A DNA stretch of 64,000 bases from Azospirillum formosense (GTDB taxonomy: Bacteria > Pseudomonadota > Alphaproteobacteria > Azospirillales > Azospirillaceae), in assembly GCF_040500525.1 (NCBI RefSeq), contig NZ_CP159403.1:945001-1009000 (forward strand). The letters are read 5' to 3'. This document shows positions 1-8,313 of this stretch, piece after piece. A program made the translations under genes and the position numbers. Below the pieces are notes generated by a model. It made no database searches, was not told the DNA's origin, and worked only from the letters and a program-made list of their open reading frames with translations. Positions within the stretch are counted from its first letter, which is position 1; every line of letters begins with the position of its first letter.

Positions 1-440
1 GCCAGCGCCTCGTCGAGACCGCCCCGCTCCGCCACCCGGTCCAGCAGGTCGTCCTGGGAAAAGCGGCGCATCACGACCAGCCAGTCCAGCGCGGTTCCAC
101 CCGCCGCATCCTCGCCGCCGAAGGCGAGCGCTCCGTCCGCCCGCCGCACCACCGACTCCAGGCCGAGATAAAGGGATGGCGCCGTCCGCCGGTTCAGGCG
201 CAGCTCCTCCAGGCAGGCCGCGCGCCGCCGCGCCGGCGTCGAGTAGTCCAGGTAGGGATAGCGCACCGCGCGCTTCAGCTTGTAGGCCCGGTCGCCCGCC
301 AGGAAGACGATGGCCGCGTGGGTTTCGACGCGCTCCACCGCCGCCCCGCCGTGGCTCGCCGGATCGGCGAGGAAGGCGGCCACCATCGGCGTCGAACCCG
401 GCGCTAGGTCCTGCTTCGGATCGGGTACGGCGTGCTGCAT
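1..440 (-). CDS. APT-like kinase/AAA ATPase fusion protein (COG2187 type), 3' end outside window
   Basis: Only the first 146 or so codons are present; the gene runs off the left edge. The start is the ATG at 438-440. The visible part reads VETHAAIVFLAGDRAYKLKR near residues 37-56, then a Tyr/Asp-rich stretch (YPYLDYSTPARRR) and a WLVVMRRF motif. This is the N-terminal signature of the COG2187 family, in which an aminoglycoside-phosphotransferase-like kinase domain is fused to a C-terminal P-loop kinase domain; that second domain would lie outside the window. Substrate and role of the family are unknown. The identification rests on the N-terminal motif only. The neighbouring gene is transcribed divergently, with 246 bp between. 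Confidence 0.7.
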   Translation of the reverse strand, partial: MQHAVPDPKQDLAPGSTPMVAAFLADPASHGGAAVERVETHAAIVFLAGDRAYKLKRAVRYPYLDYSTPARRRAACLEELRLNRRTAPSLYLGLESVVRRADGALAFGGEDAAGGTALDWLVVMRRFSQDDLLDRVAERGGLDEAL

Positions 441-686
441 GAGGGCAGTCTAGCACGCTCCCCAGACCCCCGATGAGCCCCGCCAACCGCCTAGGCCGTC
501 ACAAACAGGGCAGCCCTGCCACCATTGACGCGGAGGAGGCCGCGCACGACATCTGGGAGTAGCCACCTTACGCCCTTGCGCGGGGGTGCGGTGCAACGCG
601 TAATGCCACAACCGTGCCGGGATCGGACGCGGTAGGCTGGAGCAGCCGGAGTAGGACGGTCAACGATCGATCGGGAGCAGGCCGCC
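441..686. other. intergenic region with a possible DUF2934 remnant
   Basis: No gene is apparent between the divergent genes at 440 and 687. Reading forward, 518-562 encodes T-I-D-A-E-E-A-A-H-D-I-W-E followed by TAG. This resembles the start of the DUF2934 motif (AHDIWEREGRP) seen intact in two other genes of this window. There is no start codon or further homology, so it is at most a relic. Confidence 0.3.
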
Positions 687-1262
687 GTGCGTCATGGGAC
701 CTCGTGCCTCTGTCTGGTGGTTGCCGTGGCGGGCCTCGCGCTCTCCGGTTCCGCCGGCGCGCAGACCGTCTCCACGCCCGAAGACCGGATCGGCAACTGG
801 AAGATCGGCGGCCTTGCCTACAGCGTCGGGGAAACGCCGGACACCAAGGTGTCGGACCTGCACAACAAGATCCGCATCGGCTCCTCCCTCCTGCCCAAGC
901 TCGACGGCTACGCGGAGGTGCGCCCCTGGGTCGCCCTCGGCCCCAGCGCGCCGGACGGCAGCCTGCACGGCATGGGCGGCATCCTGATCGACGTGCCGCT
1001 GGGTGGGTCCTCCTTCGTCTTCACGCCCAGCTTCGGCGCCGGAACCCTGCCGGTCACGCCCCGCGATCCGGCGGCGACGGGCAGCGTGGTCGAGTTCCGC
1101 TCGCAGCTCGAACTCGGCTACCAGTTCGAAAACAAGGCCCGCTTCAGCCTCGGCTACAGCCGCATCGACACCAGCGGTCCGGCCGCCGACGCCGCCGCAC
1201 CGGCCAACAACGTCTTCGGATTCTATTACCGCATGCCGTTCGGAGCCTTCACCGGACGCTGA
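687..1262 (+). CDS. exported outer-membrane beta-barrel protein, possibly PagL/acyloxyacyl-hydrolase-like
   Basis: This 191-residue protein starts with GTG, preceded by GGAGCAGG. It has a clear Sec signal peptide (hydrophobic residues about 8-25, probable cleavage after SAGA). The rest alternates in the way of a small outer-membrane barrel and ends in strands LELGYQFENKARFSLGYSRI and FGFYYRMPF. The last strands recall the lipid A 3-O-deacylase (PagL)/acyloxyacyl hydrolase family, but the expected catalytic His-Ser pair (H-x-S-N) is not there: the equivalent position reads GYSRIDTSG. It may therefore be a non-catalytic barrel. Exact function unknown. Confidence 0.55.
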   Translation: MRHGTSCLCLVVAVAGLALSGSAGAQTVSTPEDRIGNWKIGGLAYSVGETPDTKVSDLHNKIRIGSSLLPKLDGYAEVRPWVALGPSAPDGSLHGMGGILIDVPLGGSSFVFTPSFGAGTLPVTPRDPAATGSVVEFRSQLELGYQFENKARFSLGYSRIDTSGPAADAAAPANNVFGFYYRMPFGAFTGR

Positions 1263-1361
1263 ATCCCCATCGGTTGTTTTGCAGCGCAGCATGGCCATCC
1301 GCGAATCACTTGGCCTTTGTTCTGACGCGGAGGCTGCGCAAAGGGGTTGGCAATACTCGCC

Positions 1362-1376
1362 TTAACCACTTGTTAA
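1362..1376 (+). promoter_or_regulatory. CtrA-type box TTAA-N7-TTAA
   Basis: TTAA at 1362-1365 and TTAA at 1373-1376 are separated by exactly seven bases (CCACTTG), matching the alphaproteobacterial CtrA consensus. The box lies 48 bp before the ATG of the FlaF-like gene, a usual place for an activator site. It suggests control by the CtrA response regulator. Confidence 0.55.
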
Positions 1377-1424
1377 TGACGGCTGGTTCTATTGACCTCG
1401 GGGACCAACGCCGGGGATTCGATC

Positions 1425-1967
1425 ATGGCCAAGCGCAAGACCGCCACCGCAAAGACCGTCGAAGCCACTCCGTCGCTTGAAGCGGCCGAGGCGCTCGCCA
1501 CCGACACCGGGGCGGAAATCGTCCTGAACACCAATTTCGCGGCCATCGAGCAGGACGCGGTCGCCTTGCTGCATGCCGCCAGCCTGCTGGTCGAAGCCGA
1601 CACGCCGGAAAAGGCGAACCACGCGCTGGACCACAACCTGCGCCTCTGGGTCGCCATCAAGACGGTGCTCCAGAACGAGGAGAACACCCTCGACTCCGAG
1701 GTGAAGGCGAACCTGCGCAACCTCGCGCAGTACGTCACCGTCACCACCATGGAAGCGACCACGGGCTCCATCGAGACGCGCAAGCTGGTCTCGCTGTCGC
1801 GCATCAACATGCACATCGCGGAAGGCCTGCTGCACGGCCAGAAGACCCGCATGGTGCAGGAGCGCGCCTATGAGATCTGGGAGCGCGAGGGCCGCCCGAA
1901 CGGGCGCGAGATGGACCATTGGCTGCTGGCCGAAGCCGAGATCGCCGATCTGATGAACAACCGCTGA
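1425..1967 (+). CDS. FlaF-like protein with C-terminal DUF2934 domain
   Basis: This protein has 180 residues from ATG 1425; a TTG at 1392 in the same frame is less likely because M-A-K-R-K is a natural N-terminus. Residues about 35-130 are helical and contain ALDHNLRLWVAIK followed by LDSEVKANLRNLAQYV. That pattern matches the FlaF flagellin-regulator family (N-R-x-L-W ... L-P-x-E-L-R-x-N-L-x-x-L-x-x-F-V). Residues about 145-175 form a DUF2934 domain (RAYEIWEREGRP ... DHWLLAEAEI). FlaF promotes flagellin synthesis and secretion in Caulobacter and its relatives. No other flagellar gene is adjacent. The CtrA box upstream is consistent with a motility role, but the FlaF assignment is by pattern only. 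Confidence 0.5.
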   Translation: MAKRKTATAKTVEATPSLEAAEALATDTGAEIVLNTNFAAIEQDAVALLHAASLLVEADTPEKANHALDHNLRLWVAIKTVLQNEENTLDSEVKANLRNLAQYVTVTTMEATTGSIETRKLVSLSRINMHIAEGLLHGQKTRMVQERAYEIWEREGRPNGREMDHWLLAEAEIADLMNNR

Positions 1968-2026
1968 CCGGTTGGCAACGTCCGGATCGGCATGGCGCCG
2001 CAATCCGGCCATTCCGCCAGGACATG

Positions 2027-2060
2027 ACCACCCGCGTCGCGGCAACGTGACGCGGGTGGT
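2027..2060 (+). terminator. 12-bp perfect hairpin after the FlaF-like gene
   Basis: ACCACCCGCGTC (2027-2038) pairs perfectly with GACGCGGGTGGT (2049-2060) around a 10-nt loop. The T tract is weak (TGCGCTT). It lies between the stop at 1967 and the GTG start at 2082, so it may end the upstream transcript or fold in the leader of the exporter gene. Confidence 0.5.
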
Positions 2061-2081
2061 TGCGCTTGATAGCATTCGGGC

Positions 2082-3044
2082 GTGACCGCGCCTCCCCTCT
2101 CCCCCGCCCCCGCCCGTCCCGCGACGCCCCGCCACATCCGCGTGGAGAACATACCGCTCGGCATCGTCATGATGCTGGGGTCGGTGCTGCTCTTCTCCGT
2201 GATGAACGTGCTGGTGAAGCTGCTCTCGGAGACGTACCCCGTCATCGAGGTGACCTTCTTCCGCAACGCCATGGCGCTGATCCCCGTGGCGGTGGTCATC
2301 TCGCTTCAGGGCGGGTGGATCGACAACCTGCGCACCGAGCGGCCGATGGGGCATGTCTGGCGGTCGGTCGTCGGGCTGACCGCGATGTCGCTGACCTTCT
2401 GGTCGTTCAACCTGTTGCCCCTGGGCGACGCGGTGGCGCTGAACTTCTCGGCTCCGCTCTTCCTCACCGCCCTGTCGGTGCCGCTGCTCGGCGAGAAGGT
2501 CGGCATCCACCGGTGGAGCGCGGTGATGGTCGGCTTCGTCGGCGTCCTCATCATGGTCCAGCCGTCCGGCGAGATGCTGACGCATCTGGGCGCCCTGGTC
2601 GCCCTCGGGGCCGCCTTCTGCCAGTCCTTCGCGATGGTGGCGATCCGTCAGCTCAGCAAGACTGAACGCGCCAACACCATCGTCTTCTACTTCACGGCCA
2701 TCACCACGCTGATCCTGGCGCTGGTCATGCCCTTCGTGTGGGTCACCCCGCGCAGCCTGACCGATCTCGCGCTGCTGTCGGCCACCGGCGTGCTGGGGGG
2801 CGGTGCGCAGCTGTTCCTGACCCGGGCCTATTCGTTGGCTCCGGCGGCGGTGGTCGCGCCCTTCAACTACGCCGCGCTGCTGTGGGCCGTGCTGTTCGGC
2901 TGGCTGCTGTGGAGCGAGATGCCGACCCTGCACATGGTGTCGGGCGCCGCCGTGGTGGCGGTGAGCGGCCTCTACATCCTGCACCGCGAGACCCGCCGCC
3001 GCCTTCCTCCCAGCCCGCCCGCGATGAGCGGCGGCGGCGACTGA
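2082..3044 (+). CDS. DMT-family (EamA) inner-membrane transporter
   Basis: A 320-residue protein starting with GTG. It shows about ten hydrophobic segments arranged as two EamA repeats (about residues 25-160 and 170-300). Typical positions include SVMNVLVKLLSE in helix 1, NFSAPLFLTALSVPLLGEK near the end of the first repeat and YAALLWAVLFGWLLWSE near the end of the second. The family exports or imports small metabolites such as amino acids, riboflavin or S-adenosylmethionine; the substrate cannot be told here. It converges on the histidine kinase gene with only 15 bp between the two stops. Confidence 0.85.
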   Translation: MTAPPLSPAPARPATPRHIRVENIPLGIVMMLGSVLLFSVMNVLVKLLSETYPVIEVTFFRNAMALIPVAVVISLQGGWIDNLRTERPMGHVWRSVVGLTAMSLTFWSFNLLPLGDAVALNFSAPLFLTALSVPLLGEKVGIHRWSAVMVGFVGVLIMVQPSGEMLTHLGALVALGAAFCQSFAMVAIRQLSKTERANTIVFYFTAITTLILALVMPFVWVTPRSLTDLALLSATGVLGGGAQLFLTRAYSLAPAAVVAPFNYAALLWAVLFGWLLWSEMPTLHMVSGAAVVAVSGLYILHRETRRRLPPSPPAMSGGGD

Positions 3045-3058
3045 CCTCCAAAGTCGCC
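3036..3058. terminator. short hairpin between convergent genes
   Basis: GGCGACT (3036-3042) and AGTCGCC (3052-3058) form a 7-bp stem spanning the two facing stop codons. It has no T run and is a weak candidate. Confidence 0.3.
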
Positions 3059-3059
3059 C

Positions 3060-6000
3060 TCACACCGCCGGTTGCAGCGAGCGTTCCATGGCCCCGGCGA
3101 GCTGACGCGGGGTTACCGGCTTGTGCATCAGGCCGAAGCCGTGGCGCACCGCGTCGCGCTGGCATTCCGGGCCGGTCTCCCCGGTCACGATGATCGCCGG
3201 GATCTCGGCGTCGAACAGCCGGCGGATGTCGAGGATGGCGTCGGTGCCGACCTTGCCCTCGCGCAGGCGGTAGTCGGCGATGATGATGTCCGGCTTGCGG
3301 CTGACCGAGCGCAGCTTGTCCACCGCCAGTTCCCCGGAGCCGGCGATCAGCACCTCGTAGCCCCATTCGCGCAGGATCGCCTGCAGGCCCAGCAGCACGA
3401 TGGCGTCGTCGTCGATGACCATCGCCAGCCGCTCTTCCGCGCCGCCCGCCGCCGCCGGATGCGCCGCCACGGGATGCGCCGTTGACGCGAGATCGACGGG
3501 CTTCGAGGTTTCGCCCAGCGGCACTTCGATGGTGAAGACCGACCCGACGCCGGGCGTGGAGCGGACGGTCACCGGGTGGTCCAGAAGCAGCCCGATGCGC
3601 TGCACGATGGCGAGGCCCAGCCCGAGCCCCTGGCTGCGGTCGCGCTCCGGGTTTCCGACCTGATGGAACTCCTCGAAGATCCGGGGCAGATGCTCCTCCG
3701 AAATGCCGATGCCGGTGTCGGCGACCGTGATCCGCATCCGCCCGTCCACGACCGAGCAGGTGATGGCGATGTTGCCATGCTCGGTGTAGCGGATGGCGTT
3801 CTCCACGAGGTTGCGGATCATCCGCCCGAGAAGCACACGGTCGGAGCGGATGTTCAGCGGGCACCCCTCCATCGTCCAGTCCAGCCCCTTGCCGCGGGCC
3901 ACCGGGGCGTAGCCCGCCGCGATGTGGTCGAGCAGCAGCGCCACCGGGAAGTCCTCCAGAGTCGGCTTGACCACACCGGCGTCCAGCCGCGACACGTCGA
4001 GCAGGCTGTCCAGCAACCCCTTCAGCGCGTCCAGCCCGCTTTCCAGGAGACGCAGCGCCTTCTGACCCTTCTCGCCCTGGACATGGCCGTGCAGCGCGCC
4101 AGAGAACAGGAACAGCGACTGCATCGGCTGGCGCAGGTCGTGGCTGGCCGACGCGAGGAACTTGGACTTGGACAAGGCCGCCCGTTCCGCCTCCTCCTTG
4201 GCCCGGCGCAGGGCGTCCTCGGCCTCCAGCCGGTCGGTCACGTCGGTGTTCGTGCCGAACCACAGAACGATGTCGCCGCCGGAATCGCGCACGGGCAGCG
4301 CCCGTGACAGGAACCAGCGGAAGGCGCCGTCCCGACCGGCCATGGGGAAGGTGTCCTCCCACGGTTCCCCCGTCCGGAAGGACCGCTGGAGACTGGCGGT
4401 GACGCGCTCGGCATGGTCGGCGGGAAGGATGCCGTCCCACAGCGGGCCGGTCGCGGAGTCCGTGCCCTCGACTCCCGTGTAGTCGCACCAGCGCTGGTTG
4501 TACCAGAAGATGCGGCCGTCCGGACGGGCCATCCAGGCAAGCTGCGGGATGGAGTCGGCCAGCGTGCGGAAGCGCAGCCCGACCTCCTCCGCCTCCTCCT
4601 TGGCGGCCTGCATCGCGTTGCGCGCTTCGAGGATGTCGGTGATGTCGGTGGAGGTGCCGAACCACCGCTCCTCCCCGCTTTCCGGATCGACGATCGCCAG
4701 CGCGCGCTGCTTGAACCAGCGGTAGGTGCCGTCGGCGCCGCGGATGCGCGCTTCCGTGTCGTAGATGATCCGTTGATCGACCGCCTGCGCCCAGATGGCG
4801 AGAATCCGCTCGCGGTCGTCGGGGTGGATGGAGTTGGCCCAGCCGAGGCCCTTGGCCGACGTCTCGGTCTGGCCGGTGTAGGCCAGCCACTGCCGGCTGA
4901 GATAGTCGCCGCTGCCGTCGGGCCGGCAGGTCCAGACCATCTGCGGCAGCGCCTCCAGGAGCGTGCGGTAGCGGTGTTCGCTGGCGCGCAGGGCGGCCTC
5001 CGCCGCGCGGTGGGCGGACACGTCGCGGAAATAGATGGACAGGCCGCCGCCCGCCTGCGGGTAGACGTTGAACATGGTCCAGCGCTGGAAGATGCCGGAC
5101 AGCGCCTCGAACTCCCGCGGCTGCTGGTCGGCCATGGCCGCTTCGAAGGTGCGGATGATCGTGTTGCTGGCCACCTCCGGGTACAGGTCCAGCAGGCCGC
5201 GCCCGACGAGCTCGTCGCGCGGACGCTCGAACATCTCCTCCGCGCGCTTGTTCACGTAGGTGATCCGCCAGTCGCGGTCGATGGCGTAGAACGCGTCGCC
5301 GATGCTCTCCAGGATCTGGTTCGCCTGCTCCACCGCGCGTTCCAGCGCGCGCTCGGCGAGAAGGCGCTTGCTGATGTCCTGGAAATAGATGGCCAGCCCG
5401 GCGGACGACGGGAACACCCGCAGGAAGAGCCAGACACCAAGCGGCACGAAATAGGCCTCGAACTCGTCCGGCCGGCGGTCCCTCATGGCGACGTGCAGGC
5501 GGTCCCACAGCACCGTCCCCATGGCGTCGGGAAAGGCGTCCCACAAACGCTGTCCGGTCAGGTCGCTGCTGCCGCCCATCAGGCCGCGCGCGCGCCCGTT
5601 CATGTAAGCGATGCGCCAGGACCGGTCGACCTCGTAGACGCCGTCCGTCGTGCTTTCCAGAATGGCGTGGGACCGCCGGTCGGCCTCCGCCGCCGCCTCC
5701 GCCACGCGGGCGCGCCGCTCCGCCGCCTCCCGCCGGTCGTGCGACCGGGCGAGGACCCTGGCGATCAGCGCCGCCACCCCCAGCGCCCCCAGCCCGCCGC
5801 CGGCGACCGTGTAAACCGTGCGCCGCGCCGCCGCCTTGATCGGCGCCGACGGTGCTCCAAGAGCCAGGATCCAGCCGGGCGCGGCGATGGAGCCGGCTTT
5901 TGCCGACAGCACCTCCTCCCCCTGCCGCGTGTCGGACAGGAAGAACTCCTCGCCGGACTTCAGCGCCTTGGCCAATGAGTCATGGACGGGCTGCCCGACC

Positions 6001-6644
6001 ACGGGATCGAACGCCGTGTTGGACCGGGTGCGGGCGATGACCAGACCGTCCTTGTCGAAAAGCGCAATGATCCAGTCCGGCCCCATGACCTGATCGACCA
6101 GGACCTGACGCAGGGACCAGGCCCGCACATAGGCGGTCAGGACCAACCGCACCTCGCCGACGCCCCACACCGGCACGCTGACGGCGAAAACCGGCTCCAC
6201 CTTGCCGGTCGGATCGGTGATCACGCCGCTGACCCAGACCTCTCCCGAACGGAACACACGGTCCGTCTGCGCGGCGCGGGCGGCGGGATCGATGGTGTTG
6301 GCCTCCGGCTCCTGCGGCCGGTGGAGCAGGTTGATCTCGCCCCGGCGGTCGCGCACCTCCAGGGCGACCCAATCCGGACGCTGGCGCAGCGCGCGTTCCG
6401 ACCGCTCCATCCAGACGGCGCGGTCGCCGATGTCCAGCGAACGGGCCGAGGACATGATTTCGAGCGCGCTGCGCGTCATAAGGACGCGCCCATCCACCGT
6501 CCGCACCGCCGCGTCGGTGGCGTGGCGGATCAGTTCCTCGACCGACCGCTCCTGTTGCCGGTCGACCAACATGATCGCGGCCACCGCGAAGGCGACGAGG
6601 GGAAGAAGCGCCAGCAGGGCCACAAAGGGGAGACGAAGGCGCAT
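3060..6644 (-). CDS. hybrid sensor histidine kinase with periplasmic sensor, four PAS domains and receiver
   Basis: A 1194-residue inner-membrane kinase. TM1 lies at about 6-28. A periplasmic dCache-like sensor (about 30-272) is followed by TM2 at about 276-298. Four PAS domains follow at about 327-430, 440-550, 555-678 and 690-812. A HisKA domain carries the phosphoacceptor His835 in ASHDLRQPMQ. The HATPase domain has an N box (NLVENAIRYTEHG) and G boxes (ADTGIGIS, GLGLGLAIV). A C-terminal receiver (from about 1073) carries Asp1124 in IIIADYRL. The DLRQPMQ H box and C-terminal receiver resemble NahK/RpfC-like hybrid kinases. No cognate regulator lies next to it. The signal is unknown. Confidence 0.9.
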   Translation of the reverse strand: MRLRLPFVALLALLPLVAFAVAAIMLVDRQQERSVEELIRHATDAAVRTVDGRVLMTRSALEIMSSARSLDIGDRAVWMERSERALRQRPDWVALEVRDRRGEINLLHRPQEPEANTIDPAARAAQTDRVFRSGEVWVSGVITDPTGKVEPVFAVSVPVWGVGEVRLVLTAYVRAWSLRQVLVDQVMGPDWIIALFDKDGLVIARTRSNTAFDPVVGQPVHDSLAKALKSGEEFFLSDTRQGEEVLSAKAGSIAAPGWILALGAPSAPIKAAARRTVYTVAGGGLGALGVAALIARVLARSHDRREAAERRARVAEAAAEADRRSHAILESTTDGVYEVDRSWRIAYMNGRARGLMGGSSDLTGQRLWDAFPDAMGTVLWDRLHVAMRDRRPDEFEAYFVPLGVWLFLRVFPSSAGLAIYFQDISKRLLAERALERAVEQANQILESIGDAFYAIDRDWRITYVNKRAEEMFERPRDELVGRGLLDLYPEVASNTIIRTFEAAMADQQPREFEALSGIFQRWTMFNVYPQAGGGLSIYFRDVSAHRAAEAALRASEHRYRTLLEALPQMVWTCRPDGSGDYLSRQWLAYTGQTETSAKGLGWANSIHPDDRERILAIWAQAVDQRIIYDTEARIRGADGTYRWFKQRALAIVDPESGEERWFGTSTDITDILEARNAMQAAKEEAEEVGLRFRTLADSIPQLAWMARPDGRIFWYNQRWCDYTGVEGTDSATGPLWDGILPADHAERVTASLQRSFRTGEPWEDTFPMAGRDGAFRWFLSRALPVRDSGGDIVLWFGTNTDVTDRLEAEDALRRAKEEAERAALSKSKFLASASHDLRQPMQSLFLFSGALHGHVQGEKGQKALRLLESGLDALKGLLDSLLDVSRLDAGVVKPTLEDFPVALLLDHIAAGYAPVARGKGLDWTMEGCPLNIRSDRVLLGRMIRNLVENAIRYTEHGNIAITCSVVDGRMRITVADTGIGISEEHLPRIFEEFHQVGNPERDRSQGLGLGLAIVQRIGLLLDHPVTVRSTPGVGSVFTIEVPLGETSKPVDLASTAHPVAAHPAAAGGAEERLAMVIDDDAIVLLGLQAILREWGYEVLIAGSGELAVDKLRSVSRKPDIIIADYRLREGKVGTDAILDIRRLFDAEIPAIIVTGETGPECQRDAVRHGFGLMHKPVTPRQLAGAMERSLQPAV

Positions 6645-6916
6645 GCCCGATTTTCAGAAACTGTTGACGCCGCGCACTATAGACAGGCACTCAAGCGACT
6701 CCTACAGAATCCGCCCGTCTATCACTTTTTTCAGGAGCGAACGTTTGAAGTTCTTGGCGCTCTCAAATGAAATTTGGATGCACTACAAAAAGTGGTAATG
6801 GGCGGCGCGCAAGGCCACAGATTGGCGCAGCCCTGGATTTTCGATGACCAAATATCGATGGCGGGCCTGCGGGAATTCGATTTGCCGCGGGGACAGGTGG
6901 GCGGCACATTGGTCCA

Positions 6917-8182
6917 ATGCCTGAATCCATGCCCCATTCCGCTTCCGCCGGCCGAAGCGGCGATATCCGCTTCGGCGAGTTCGTCGCGCTCATGGCCCTT
7001 CTGATGGCGCTGACGGCGCTGTCGATCGACATCATGCTCGTTGCCCTGCCGGACATCGCCGCGTCCTTCGGGGTGGTGCGGGAGAACGACCGGCAGCTCG
7101 TCATCACCGCCTACATGCTGGGTTTCGCGATCGGACAGCCGTTCCACGGGCCGCTGTCCGACCGCTTCGGGCGCAAGCCGGTGCTGGCCGCCGGGCTGGT
7201 GATCTTCGCCATAGGGTCGTTGGGCGCGGTCTTCGCCCCCAGCTTCACCACGCTTCTGGCCGCCCGCGCGCTTCAGGGCTTCGGCGCCGCCGCCCCGCGC
7301 GTCGTCGCCATCGCCATCGTGCGCGACCGCTTCGTCGGGCGCGACATGGCGCGGGTCATGTCCTTCGTGATGATGATCTTCATCATCGTGCCGATCATCG
7401 CGCCGGCCCTGGGCGAGGGCATCCTGCGTCTCGGCACCTGGCCGTGGGTGTTCGGCGCCCTGTTCCTGGCCGCCGTCGCCGCCTTCGCCTGGTCGATGCT
7501 GCGGCTGACGGAAACGCGAGCGGCGGAGGACCGGATGCCGCTGTCCCCGGCGGCGCTCGGCCACGCCTTCCGCAAGGTGGTGACGACGCGCGCGACGGTC
7601 GGCTACACCGCGGCGATGGGCCTCCTGTTCGGCGGGCTGCTGAGCTACGTCGGCAGCGCCCAGCAGATTTTCGTCGACGTCTACGGGCTGGGCGCGCTGT
7701 TCCCGGTGGCCTTCGGCGCCATCGCCGGCGTGATGGCGCTGGCCTCGCTGGTCAACGCGCGGCTGGTCGGGCGGGTCGGCATGCACCGGGTGTCGCACGT
7801 CGCCCTGATCGGCTACACGCTGACCGGCGTCGCCATGGCGCTGCTCGGCTTTCCGGAGCATCCGCCGCTGCTCGGCCTCGGCCTGTTCATGGCGGCGATC
7901 TTCTTCTGCTTCGGCCTGATCGCCCCGAACTTCAACGCCATGGCGATGGAACCGCTGGGCCATGTGGCGGGCATGGGATCGTCCTTCGTCGGCTTCTTCA
8001 GCACCGGCATGGCGGCGGTGGTCGGCTGGATCGTCGGCCAGTCCTTCGACGGCACCGTGCGCCCGCTGACCATCGGCTTCACCGTGCTGGGCGTGCTGGC
8101 GCTGCTGACGGTTTTGCTGACCGAGCGCGGAACCCTGATGCGTTCCACCCGCGCCGCCGCGGCGGCCCAGCCGGGGGACTGA
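6917..8182 (+). CDS. MFS drug-resistance transporter, Bcr/CflA (DHA1) family
   Basis: A 421-residue protein with twelve predicted membrane helices. The first helix region carries ALSIDIMLVALPDIAASFGV and the helix 2-3 loop has the MFS signature GPLSDRFGRKPVL. Helix 4 starts with ARALQGFGAAAPRVVAIAIVRD, typical of the Bcr/CflA branch of proton-driven exporters (bicyclomycin, chloramphenicol, sulfonamide types). The actual substrate is not deducible. The 272 bp upstream, shared with the divergent hybrid kinase, is relatively AT-rich and presumably holds both promoters, but I cannot assign -35/-10 boxes there. Confidence 0.85.
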   Translation: MPESMPHSASAGRSGDIRFGEFVALMALLMALTALSIDIMLVALPDIAASFGVVRENDRQLVITAYMLGFAIGQPFHGPLSDRFGRKPVLAAGLVIFAIGSLGAVFAPSFTTLLAARALQGFGAAAPRVVAIAIVRDRFVGRDMARVMSFVMMIFIIVPIIAPALGEGILRLGTWPWVFGALFLAAVAAFAWSMLRLTETRAAEDRMPLSPAALGHAFRKVVTTRATVGYTAAMGLLFGGLLSYVGSAQQIFVDVYGLGALFPVAFGAIAGVMALASLVNARLVGRVGMHRVSHVALIGYTLTGVAMALLGFPEHPPLLGLGLFMAAIFFCFGLIAPNFNAMAMEPLGHVAGMGSSFVGFFSTGMAAVVGWIVGQSFDGTVRPLTIGFTVLGVLALLTVLLTERGTLMRSTRAAAAAQPGD

Positions 8183-8313
8183 CGCCCGAGCCGGACGTCG
8201 GCCGGCACGGCGTCTCCGTCCTTGCCACCGGTGTGTCCAATTCGGCATAACGTGCGCGATGCCCGGAAGCGGGCCACGGGCGGGCACCGGCCCATCACGC
8301 TTGGGAGGGGACT

